DNA from: Clostridium fungisolvens
GTDB taxonomy: Bacteria; Bacillota; Clostridia; Clostridiales; Clostridiaceae
Assembly (NCBI RefSeq): GCF_014193895.1
Contig: NZ_BLZR01000001.1
Location: forward strand, 3,410,001 to 3,474,000
Length of the DNA: 64,000 nucleotides
Direction of reading: 5' to 3'
Shown here: positions 17,223 to 24,624 of the stretch, one piece after another
How positions within the stretch are numbered: the first letter of the stretch is position 1
Layout: every line of letters begins with the position of its first letter
Notes under the pieces: generated by a model
What the model was told of the DNA's origin: nothing
The model's input: only the letters and a program-made list of their open reading frames with translations
The model's database searches: none
Made by a program: the position numbers and the translations under genes

Positions 17223-18416
17223 ATGAATTCTTCACATTACAATATTGCAGCAAATTTTCTAAGAGAAGTTTATATTGAAACTGACAATAACTATATAACA
17301 ACCTTTGTTAGTCCGAACTGCTTTAATCTATTAGGTTATACAGAGCAAGAACTACTTGGTAAAAACATCAGTGATATACTTTCAAAAACACCTCAAAGCC
17401 ATAAGCCATTTACTAATATAAAGATATCTGCCAAAACAAAAACCGGCACCTTGATTCCAATAGATTTAGCGGGATCTCCATTACTTAATGAAAATAATGA
17501 AATAATCGGCTTTAGATTTTCATTGATTGATATATCACAATACCTAAAGTTTGATGAAAGTGAAAAGACTCTCAACAAGATGTTTGAGCGTTCCAAAGAT
17601 ATCATTTATAGAGCAGACTTAATTCCAAATTTTAAATTTACATACATTAGCCCTTCAATAAAAGAAATACTAGGATATACTGCTGAAGAACATTTAATAA
17701 ATTCCAATATTCCTTTTGAGATTGTTCATCCTGATGATTATCATATCCTTACAAAAAAATTAACCAATAATATGGATTTTACTAAACCGTTAGCTACTAG
17801 ATATAAACATAGAGATGGGCATTACGTCTGGCTAGATGACTATTGTATCCCTATATATGATGATAATGGCACACTTATAGCGATAGAAGGCTTTAGTAGA
17901 AATGTTACCCATCAAAAGCAATTAGAAGAAAAACTAGAAAGATTAAGTTATTATGACGGGTTAACTGGCGCTTACAATAAGCATTATCTTGAGAAAGAGA
18001 TACATCTCTTGAATACAGAGACTGATACTTCTATCGGAATTATATTCTGTGACCTCGATAATTTAAAAATAACCAATGATAGTTACGGTCATGCTTTTGG
18101 AGATAAATTAATAGAAAGCACTTTCAATATTTTAAAGAATATTTTTACAGAAAACTCTGTTATCGCTAGAGCAGGCGGAGATGAATTTATAATAATTATA
18201 AAAAACACCTCTATTAATAAAGTTAAAGAGTTATATATCCAGTTATATGAATCAATAGAACAACAAAATAAGTACAGTACAGATATTCAAGTAAAAGTTT
18301 CAATAGGCTATTCTTTTTCAGATACTTCCATAGGGGTTATAAGAGATTTTATTACTATTGCTGATAAAAATATGTACAAGGATAAGCAAAGAAAAAAGAG
18401 AAGTTTAGATAACTAA
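17223..18416 (+). CDS. PAS-PAS-GGDEF diguanylate cyclase
   Basis: The 397-residue protein starts with ATG after AAAGGAG. Two PAS sensor domains (about residues 15-105, TDNNYITTFVSPNCFNLLGYTE, and 115-230, with FTYISPSIKEILGYTAEEH and the PAC segment TRYKHRDGHYVWLDDY) precede a GGDEF domain beginning YYDGLTGAYNKHYLE. The catalytic motif AGGDEF at 317-322 is intact, so it should make cyclic di-GMP. There is no RxxD inhibitory site just upstream, suggesting little product feedback. No membrane segment or signal peptide is present, so it is a cytoplasmic sensor of unknown ligand. No EAL domain is attached. Direct repeats flank the gene. Confidence 0.92.
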   Translation: MNSSHYNIAANFLREVYIETDNNYITTFVSPNCFNLLGYTEQELLGKNISDILSKTPQSHKPFTNIKISAKTKTGTLIPIDLAGSPLLNENNEIIGFRFSLIDISQYLKFDESEKTLNKMFERSKDIIYRADLIPNFKFTYISPSIKEILGYTAEEHLINSNIPFEIVHPDDYHILTKKLTNNMDFTKPLATRYKHRDGHYVWLDDYCIPIYDDNGTLIAIEGFSRNVTHQKQLEEKLERLSYYDGLTGAYNKHYLEKEIHLLNTETDTSIGIIFCDLDNLKITNDSYGHAFGDKLIESTFNILKNIFTENSVIARAGGDEFIIIIKNTSINKVKELYIQLYESIEQQNKYSTDIQVKVSIGYSFSDTSIGVIRDFITIADKNMYKDKQRKKRSLDN

Positions 18417-18446
18417 TGAATATGACTTTTTATCATCCTGCCAAAT

Positions 18447-18494
18447 ATAGTAACCGTTAAGTTTTATTTTCATTATACGGGAAAAAAATTGCAA
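18447..18494 (+). repeat. Direct repeat flanking the GGDEF gene, right copy
   Basis: AGTAACCGTTAAGT...GGGAAAAAAATTGCAA matches the left copy at 17045-17092 in the same orientation and directly precedes the bidirectional terminator. Confidence 0.6.
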
Positions 18495-18498
18495 TCCT

Positions 18499-18539
18499 AA
18501 AAAAGCTCGTTGAAGCAATCTTCTTCAGCGAGCTTTTTT
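18499..18539. terminator. Bidirectional hairpin terminator
   Basis: AAAAAAGCTCGTTGAAG and CTTCAGCGAGCTTTTTT pair over 17 positions with one mismatch and a short loop. It sits between the convergent GGDEF and metallo-hydrolase genes. Confidence 0.88.
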
Positions 18540-18582
18540 AACGTATCTGCCTTTGCCAATGCATATGAGGAAAACCTACTTA

Positions 18583-19674
18583 TTAATCCCACCATGAAGA
18601 AAATTGATTATTTAAATCTGATTCTATTATTACAGTTTCACCAATTTTAGGTACTATTAAATTTACACCAGATTTCTTTGCCTCTTCTACTGCTCGCTCT
18701 ACTGGTTCTTTCCAACCATGAAATGCTAAAGTAAAAGCTCCCCAATGCATTAACATCATATTCTTCCCTTTTACATTTACATGAGCTTGAACAGCTTCTT
18801 CTGGTATCATATGCACGGATGACCAACGCCTATCATATTGAGCTCCTTCTATTAATGTAATATCAAAAGGACCATATTTTTCTCCTATTTTCTTAAAATG
18901 CTCACCATATCCACCATCTCCGCTAGTATAAAAACTTATATGTTTTCCGAAGATAGCCCAGCCTCCCCACAAGGTTGTGTCTCTATTAAAAATCCCTCTA
19001 CCAGAAAAGTGTTTAGAAGGAAGAAATGTCACTTGTATATCTTGGAGTGTTGCTTCCTGCCACCAATTAAGTTCTGTAATTTTTTCTTTCTGAACACCCC
19101 ATCTTACCAAATGAGCGCTTACCCCTAAAGGTACAAAAAAGTGTCCCACCTTATTTTTTAATTTAATTATAGACTGATAATCTAAATGATCGTAATGATC
19201 ATGAGTAATAAAAACAGCATCAATAAAGGGCATTTCATCAAGGATACTAGACATTTTTTCACTATATCTATATCTCTTGCTCCCCGCAAAAGAAACTGGA
19301 GAAGCAATTTGCCCTAGCATAGGATCTAAAAGCAACTTTTTATTATCTATGCTAAGTAAAAAAGCCGAATGTCCAAACCAAGTTAGGCTATCTTTTTCAC
19401 TATTGATCTTTTCCCAATCAATAACAGACACGGGAATTTCAGAAGCTGGATTTCTCTCATTGTTATTTTTTATAGAATCTCTAAGCATAGAAAAGATGTC
19501 AGTCACTCCCATACTCATTTCTGTTTCACTCTCATTAATGAATTTTCCATTGACGTAATTATTAAAATGCTTGTAAAGTTCTTTATTCGGTCTTCCGCCG
19601 AAAACCGGATTTAAGTTTACAAACAATGCTATAGCTATACATAATAAAATTAAAAAAACAAATAAATATATCAT
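18583..19674 (-). CDS. Metallo-beta-lactamase-fold hydrolase, membrane-anchored
   Basis: The start is placed at the ATG at 19674, 10 nt after GAAAGGAG, giving 363 residues. MIYLFVFLILLCIAIALFV forms an N-terminal membrane anchor or signal. The catalytic domain begins at LTWFGHSAFLLSIDNKKLLLDP, with the metal motif FITHDHYDHLDY (HxHxDH) and later metal ligands at TFLPSKHFSGRG, YTSGDGGYGEHF and LMHWGAFTLAFHGW. The pattern fits the UlaG/NAPE-PLD-like branch rather than beta-lactamases. Relatives of NAPE-PLD act on N-acylphosphatidylethanolamines, and membrane anchoring agrees with a lipid-like substrate, but that is inference. It is a single gene. Confidence 0.85.
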   Translation of the reverse strand: MIYLFVFLILLCIAIALFVNLNPVFGGRPNKELYKHFNNYVNGKFINESETEMSMGVTDIFSMLRDSIKNNNERNPASEIPVSVIDWEKINSEKDSLTWFGHSAFLLSIDNKKLLLDPMLGQIASPVSFAGSKRYRYSEKMSSILDEMPFIDAVFITHDHYDHLDYQSIIKLKNKVGHFFVPLGVSAHLVRWGVQKEKITELNWWQEATLQDIQVTFLPSKHFSGRGIFNRDTTLWGGWAIFGKHISFYTSGDGGYGEHFKKIGEKYGPFDITLIEGAQYDRRWSSVHMIPEEAVQAHVNVKGKNMMLMHWGAFTLAFHGWKEPVERAVEEAKKSGVNLIVPKIGETVIIESDLNNQFSSWWD

Positions 19675-19810
19675 GCTTTTCAAGCTCCTTTCCATCCATA
19701 AATATACATCTTTTTATGTCAGTATATCAATGTATATGAAAAAAGTATAGAAGAACTGTCATTACAATATAACGTAGTCTTAAGACATCTAACCTAAGAT
19801 AGCTAGTGAT

Positions 19811-19847
19811 AAAGCCGCTAAAGAATATCACTTTAGCGGCTTTTTGA
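19811..19847. terminator. Hairpin terminator after the repeat-rich lipoprotein gene
   Basis: AAAGCCGCTAAAG and CTTTAGCGGCTTT form a perfect 13-bp stem with a 7-nt loop, flanked by A and T runs. It lies between two minus-strand genes, downstream of the lipoprotein stop. Confidence 0.87.
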
Positions 19848-19911
19848 TTACCTGTCTTCACAGATCCATATAAGGATAATATATTTAAATTTCCCCTTTT
19901 AAAGAACTATT

Positions 19912-20586
19912 CTAATTTTTAATATAATTTAATAATTCTTTTGCATCCTTCAGAGGTCCTATTGGACCAGCTGAAGTAGGAGTAAAAATAGCCATCTTGC
20001 TATATTGACCGTCTAACGGAAATACTATAGCGTTGTATACTAATTTACAATCAGACTTGTTGTCTTTTCCATACTTCCAGTTCATAGTTATCTTACTGGT
20101 ATATATGAATTCTACAACATTATTGCTTTTTTCCTGCTTTTCTATATCTCTACTGCTTATAGAAGTTTTATAAATATCATTTGCACTTGTAACTCTTGCT
20201 TTTATTAGCTTTACAATCTTATCAAACTTCTTGTTCTTTTTATCTATAACTGTTTGTTTTCCTTTATTATAATACACTATCTTATCTGGAACTTTAATTA
20301 AATCTTCTACATCACTAGTTCCAGTTGTAGTATTTGCTTTAGGTGCTGTTGGCGCATTTACTTTAGCGTCTGTTGTACTATTCACTTTAGTATCTGTTGT
20401 ATTATCAGCTTTAGTATCTGTTGCATTATCCACTTTCGTTTCTGATGCCTTATTATCCTGGCTTGTACTACTATTAGAAGAAGTGCTATTTTTTGAAGTT
20501 TTTGCACTGCAGCCATAAACAGTAAAAATCATCATGCAAATTAGAATAGAACTAATAACTCTGGTTTTTATAATACTTTTATTCAT
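19912..20586 (-). CDS. Lipoprotein of unknown function with Thr-Asp-Lys repeats
   Basis: The start is the ATG at 20586 behind GAGGGG; an upstream in-frame GTG contains that ribosome site. The 224-residue protein has a signal peptide ending in a plausible lipobox (TVYGC). A low-complexity segment follows, with about five imperfect repeats of the type TDTKVDNT/TDAKVNAP that probably spans cell-wall layers. The C-terminal 130 residues (from DLIKVPDKIVYYNKGKQT) form a soluble domain with alternating Lys-rich helix and beta segments. No family is recognised. It would be exposed on the outer membrane face. It stands alone, with a strong terminator. Confidence 0.75.
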   Translation of the reverse strand: MNKSIIKTRVISSILICMMIFTVYGCSAKTSKNSTSSNSSTSQDNKASETKVDNATDTKADNTTDTKVNSTTDAKVNAPTAPKANTTTGTSDVEDLIKVPDKIVYYNKGKQTVIDKKNKKFDKIVKLIKARVTSANDIYKTSISSRDIEKQEKSNNVVEFIYTSKITMNWKYGKDNKSDCKLVYNAIVFPLDGQYSKMAIFTPTSAGPIGPLKDAKELLNYIKN

Positions 20587-20775
20587 TTTAATTTTTCCCC
20601 TCACTTAATATACTCATATGACACAGAATTCAAATTATCCATATTCAAATGGTTATTGTTAAAATTTTACAAAATATTTCTCTTCAACTACAATAACAAT
20701 ATTTTACTATTATGTCAACTTCACTATTATCCATTTATATATACGAAATTATTTATAAGCCTTATCTAAATAAAA

Positions 20776-20815
20776 ATAAGATGCTCATTGAGAACACCTT
20801 ATCTTTTAACTCTTA
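20776..20815 (-). terminator. Hairpin after the sugar acetyltransferase gene
   Basis: On the minus strand ATAAGGTGTTCTC-AATG-AGCATCTTAT pairs with G-U and is followed by TTTTTATTT. It lies 30-60 bp after the acetyltransferase stop. Confidence 0.65.
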
Positions 20816-20844
20816 ATTTTTAAACTTTTTATAATTAGTTGAAC

Positions 20845-21459
20845 TTACTCGTTATAATCCTCAACATCAAACTCATAATTTTTATAATAATATTTACGAT
20901 CTTCTTCTGTAATCTCACGAATTACCTTACATGGATTTCCTACGGCAATAACATTATCAGGTATATCCTTCGTTACCACACTTCCAGAGCCAATTACAAC
21001 ATTATTTCCGATATGAACTCCAGGGTTTACAACAACATTTCCCCCAAGCCAAACATTATCTCCTATTGTTATGCCAATACCATATTCATAACCTGAATTT
21101 CGTGAATCAGGATGTAATGGATGACCAGCTGTATATAGTGAAACATTTGGTGCAAATTGTGCGTTCTTACCAATAACCACTTTACCAACATCTAATATTG
21201 TTAAATTATAATTGGCGAAAAAATTATTGCCAACTTCAATATTTTTACCATAATCACAGTGAAATGGCTGCTCTACAACAATGTTGTCCCCAGTTTTTCC
21301 TAGTATATTCTTAATTAATCGCTCTATTTTATCTTTCTCATCTGGACTCAATAAATTGTACTCATGTACCTTTAACTTATTTTCCATTCTTTCTTCTGAA
21401 AGTCCATCTAACCAAGCTTTATATGGCAACCCTGCTAACATTCTTTCTTTTTGATTCAT
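20845..21459 (-). CDS. Maltose/galactoside O-acetyltransferase family protein
   Basis: The 204-residue protein belongs to the left-handed beta-helix acetyltransferases (Maa/LacA type). The N-terminal segment MNQKERMLAGLPYKAWLD is the typical Maa lead domain. The body is hexapeptide repeats: IEVGNNFFANYNLTILD, VVIGKNAQFAPNVSLYTAGHP with the catalytic His of TAGHP, and WLGGNVVVNPGVHIGNNVVIGSGSVVTKDIP. It transfers acetyl from acetyl-CoA to a sugar hydroxyl as a trimer in the cytoplasm. AAGGAG precedes the ATG. The length equals or slightly exceeds the usual 185-203. The sugar acceptor is unknown, so neither maa nor lacA is assigned. Confidence 0.9.
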   Translation of the reverse strand: MNQKERMLAGLPYKAWLDGLSEERMENKLKVHEYNLLSPDEKDKIERLIKNILGKTGDNIVVEQPFHCDYGKNIEVGNNFFANYNLTILDVGKVVIGKNAQFAPNVSLYTAGHPLHPDSRNSGYEYGIGITIGDNVWLGGNVVVNPGVHIGNNVVIGSGSVVTKDIPDNVIAVGNPCKVIREITEEDRKYYYKNYEFDVEDYNE

Positions 21460-21596
21460 TTCTAAATTCTCCTTTTCTACCAGTGTACCCTTATTTTTAT
21501 TAACATGTAATTTACTATTGTGGTCTACATCATATTCATACAGTATCTCTTCCCTTAATTCTACTGTTATTATACAATTTCCCTTTGTATTTATAG

Positions 21597-21690
21597 AAGA
21601 ACCACTTCTTAATTAAATTTATATTTTTAAATTCTCCTCTCAGAACCCAGATGAGTTTGGAAAATAGATTTCAGATTGAAGCGTTTCATC
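21597..21690 (-). repeat. Palindromic interspersed repeat, family A, copy 2 (inverted)
   Basis: The reverse complement reads GATGAAACGCTTCAATCTG...AGAGGAGAATTT...AGTGGTTCTTC and aligns along its length with 10861-10959 and 30331-30430. It lies between the acetyltransferase start and the end of the PHP gene. Confidence 0.75.
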
Positions 21691-21734
21691 TTTATTTCTT
21701 AATTTTTCATTTCTGATTTATGCGTATTAGATAC

Positions 21735-21765
21735 AAAGTTCCTGTGATCAAACTTAATTTATACC
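21735..21765. repeat. Partial family B repeat end overlapping the PHP gene stop
   Basis: AAGTTCCTGTGATCAAACTT and the following AATTTATAC match one end of the 98-bp family B elements (39975-40072). The matching segment includes the stop codon and last residues of the PHP gene. Confidence 0.6.
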
Positions 21766-22638
21766 AACCTTTAATTCTGCTATTATTCTCTCTTCATTGT
21801 GCTCACATTCCGTTCCACCTAAAGATATACTAGGTTTAGTTTTCCCATGAAAATCACTTCCACAGGTTAAAAGCAATTTATGTTTCAATGCAAATTCTTT
21901 ATAAAATGCTACTTGTTCTTTATTATGATAGCTGCTATAAACTTCTATGCCCTTAATCCCACAGGCAATGATGTCTTCTAATAGATCTACTTTTTCCTTA
22001 ACATTATTCCCTGGGTGAGCTAAAACTGGTATGCCTCCACTTTCCTTAATGATTTTAACTGCTTCCTGCAAACTTATGAACTTTACTTCAACGTAAGCAG
22101 GTTTACCTTGAGCACAATAATCCCAGTAAAAATTCACATAAGGATTATCACTCCTAGATCCGTTTTCATAATAAGGCTTAAGTAGTGGATTTTCATGAGC
22201 CTCATCAAACATCATAGCAGCTTCAGCAATCATTTCACCATTAACTACGCCATTTCTAGATAATGAAGTAATCACTTCATCTGAAAAATCTATGCCCAGT
22301 TCTCTTACTAATCGCATTCGCTCTTTTGATGCAGTTTGTTCTTGTGTAATAATATTTTCTTCAATCTCATGGAATATTTTTTCATTATAATCTATACCAT
22401 ACCCCAAAACATGTAAATTCACCTTATCAATAGAACAATCCAGTTCTATTGCAGGAATAATTTCAATATCTTTGCCAATGCAATACTCTTTTGCTTCCAC
22501 TATTGCTCTTACAGAGTTATGGTCTGCAATTGAAAAATATTTTATGTTTTTATCTAAGCAAAAATCTACTAACCTCTGGGGCTTAAACTCCCCATCATCA
22601 CTGTAACAAGAGTGCATATGCAAATCTATATAACTCAT
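21754..22638 (-). CDS. PHP-domain phosphoesterase (YciV/RNase AM-like)
   Basis: The 294-residue protein opens with YIDLHMHSCYSDDG, whose Asp 5, His 7 and His 9 begin the PHP metal site. IADHNSVRAIVEAK, PAIELDCS, LAHPGNNVKEKV and TCGSDFHGKTKPS supply the further His, Asp and Glu ligands of the trinuclear centre. This order fits the YciV/RNase AM group, which hydrolyses 3',5'-bisphosphonucleotides and trims short RNAs, rather than histidinol phosphatase. AAGGAG precedes the ATG. The gene lies 30 bp downstream of the GNAT gene and is probably co-transcribed with it. The C-terminal VGIN-stop lies within a family B repeat fragment, so the tail may have been altered by that insertion. Confidence 0.85.
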   Translation of the reverse strand: MSYIDLHMHSCYSDDGEFKPQRLVDFCLDKNIKYFSIADHNSVRAIVEAKEYCIGKDIEIIPAIELDCSIDKVNLHVLGYGIDYNEKIFHEIEENIITQEQTASKERMRLVRELGIDFSDEVITSLSRNGVVNGEMIAEAAMMFDEAHENPLLKPYYENGSRSDNPYVNFYWDYCAQGKPAYVEVKFISLQEAVKIIKESGGIPVLAHPGNNVKEKVDLLEDIIACGIKGIEVYSSYHNKEQVAFYKEFALKHKLLLTCGSDFHGKTKPSISLGGTECEHNEERIIAELKVGIN

Positions 22639-22668
22639 CTTTGCTATCTCCTTTTTCCTATTCTTATT

Positions 22669-23244
22669 TTACAAATAATACGCCAATGCTACTGCGTCAT
22701 TTTGATAATCATGAATTTCCTTAAATCCATATTTTAAATAAAAATGATACCCTACAGAATTTCTAGAACTTGCATAAAGCATCATTGTTTCAAATTCTTC
22801 ACTTATAAGTTGTTTTCCTAATGCGTCTAATAGCTTGTGCCCAATCCCCTGCCTCTGATGGCCAGGCAGTATATCAATATGAAAATGTACTGGATGATTA
22901 TATACTACTTTATCTAAGGCTAATAAAAAGCTTTCAAAAAACTCAATATCTTCTGGTGATAACTGCTTTAGTCTTGGATAATATATTTGATTCATCAATT
23001 GTTTATATCGAATATAATCTGTATTACAGATTACATATCCTATAGGCTTATCCTCTTTGTCAGTTGCCACCCATATATGTTCTGGCTCCTGTTCTGTGAA
23101 ATAATCATTGAACATAACACATACACCCTCAAGTTTGTTGTCATTTATCTTGTAATCATCCCATGCAGTTTCCTTACATATTGTCCTTAGATAGGGTTTA
23201 TCATCATAACGATATTTTCTTATATTTACATTATCATTTTTAAT
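22669..23244 (-). CDS. GNAT-family N-acetyltransferase with a probable ATT start
   Basis: The GNAT fold is clear: VATDKEDKPIGYVICN, then FHIDILPGHQRQGIGHKLLD with the acetyl-CoA pyrophosphate loop QRQGIG, and MLYASSRNSVGYHFYLKYGFKEIHDY. The first in-frame ATG is at 23115, but homologous sequence continues upstream in the same frame as VNIRKYRYDDKPYLRTICKE, the usual first strand and helix of a GNAT protein. That frame is open to a TAG at 23251-23253 and has no ATG, GTG or TTG. Three consecutive ATT codons (23242-23250) lie 3, 6 and 9 nt after GGGAGG, so ATT initiation is the best reading; 23244 is used here. A conservative annotation would begin at 23115. The substrate is unknown. Confidence 0.75.
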   Translation of the reverse strand: MKNDNVNIRKYRYDDKPYLRTICKETAWDDYKINDNKLEGVCVMFNDYFTEQEPEHIWVATDKEDKPIGYVICNTDYIRYKQLMNQIYYPRLKQLSPEDIEFFESFLLALDKVVYNHPVHFHIDILPGHQRQGIGHKLLDALGKQLISEEFETMMLYASSRNSVGYHFYLKYGFKEIHDYQNDAVALAYYL

Positions 23245-23492
23245 AATAATCTACCTCCCAAGCAAAATTCTCCAATCTCTTTCTTATTTAACTTATAATA
23301 TAATAATATTCTGTAACCCTTCATAATTATATAAAAATAGTTTTATTTTTTATAACAATCGTATATAGATTTATACTAAGATAATGAGTTAAAATCGATA
23401 TATAACTACTAAGTATATATAGCTTAGGTTTGAATGGACATGCTAAATTTTCAAAAATGTCCTGAAAATTTATAACTTTTGGAGGAAAACCT

Positions 23493-24380
23493 ATGTTGGA
23501 AATACAATTATTAAGTGATAATTCAGAAATTGTTTCATATAATTTCACTGACTTTCCTATTCGTGCAAAGCAAGCCTTACTTTCAGACTACCCAAATATG
23601 ACTGCTGCAAATCATTGGCATAAGGATTGGGAATTCACTCTAGTTTTAAAGGGAAAAATGTCTTATTACGTAAACGGAAAAGTCTATAAAATTCAAGAGG
23701 ATCAATGTATTTTCGTAAATTCCGAGCAGATGCATTATGGCTTTTCTGCAGATGGTTCTGACTGTGATTTTATCTGCATACTGATACACCCATACCTGAT
23801 TTCTACTATTGAAAGAATTAGGGACGCTTATGTACTTCCAATATGTACAGATGCTTCACATCCATTTTTCATATTGACTCAAGAAATATCTTGGCAAAGA
23901 AACTTGATAGACATGCTAGAACAAATATATAAATTATGTGATGAGGAACAAGATGGTTTTGAGTTGCAGCTAATGAGCCTCCTACATTCATTATGTTATA
24001 GACTTCACCAAGATATGAAAAACAATATGTCCACTAATGAAAATACTGATAATAAAAAACTGGAAGCTATGCATAACATGATAGGTTTTATACAGAAGAA
24101 TTATCAGAGAAAAATATCTCTAAATGAGATCGCCACTGCTGGAAATGTATGCCGTAGTAGTTGCTGTGATATCTTTCAATTAATTTTACATAAGACTCCA
24201 ATCTCTTATCTAACAGAATATAGACTAGAAAAAAGCATCGAGCTTTTAAATATTCCTTCACTTTCAGTTACTGAAATAGCACTCCAATGTGGCTTTAACG
24301 GCTCCAGTTATTTTACGGAAATATTCCATAAAAATTTTGGGTTTACACCAATGCAATATAGAAAAAAGAAACTTAGTTGA
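23493..24380 (+). CDS. AraC-family transcriptional regulator
   Basis: The 295-residue protein has an ATG after TTGGAGG. An N-terminal cupin-type sensor domain (about residues 20-140, NHWHKDWEFTLVLKGKMSYYVNG, QEDQCIFVNSEQMHYGFS) precedes two C-terminal helix-turn-helix motifs (about 195-293): KISLNEIATAGNVCRSSCCDIF and LSVTEIALQCGFNGSSYFTEIF, ending in the family signature NFGFTPMQYRK. The cupin would bind a small carbohydrate-like ligand. The target genes are not evident because its neighbours do not form a sugar operon. It is monocistronic, followed after about 145 bp by a bidirectional terminator. Confidence 0.92.
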   Translation: MLEIQLLSDNSEIVSYNFTDFPIRAKQALLSDYPNMTAANHWHKDWEFTLVLKGKMSYYVNGKVYKIQEDQCIFVNSEQMHYGFSADGSDCDFICILIHPYLISTIERIRDAYVLPICTDASHPFFILTQEISWQRNLIDMLEQIYKLCDEEQDGFELQLMSLLHSLCYRLHQDMKNNMSTNENTDNKKLEAMHNMIGFIQKNYQRKISLNEIATAGNVCRSSCCDIFQLILHKTPISYLTEYRLEKSIELLNIPSLSVTEIALQCGFNGSSYFTEIFHKNFGFTPMQYRKKKLS

Positions 24381-24525
24381 ACTTAATCTACAAAAATACT
24401 ATTGTTATATTTTTATAGAACAATCTTATAGATTAAACATTTATCTTTGACTATAATTACAGCAACAAATGGTCTTAAAGAAGTTATGAACTTACATGGG
24501 ATAATAGAATAGTTCGAGCAAAGTA

Positions 24526-24578
24526 AAAACAACCTCTATGAAAAATTATAAAATTTAGATAGAGGTTGTTTTATTTTT
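24526..24578. terminator. Bidirectional terminator between the AraC and alaS-like genes
   Basis: AAAACAACCTCTAT and ATAGAGGTTGTTTT are perfect 14-bp arms with a 19-nt loop, followed by ATTTTTTA on the plus strand. Confidence 0.85.
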
Positions 24579-24624
24579 TATAGCCACAAACTTATTTCAC
24601 TTTTTTAAACTACGCAGTCTTTCA

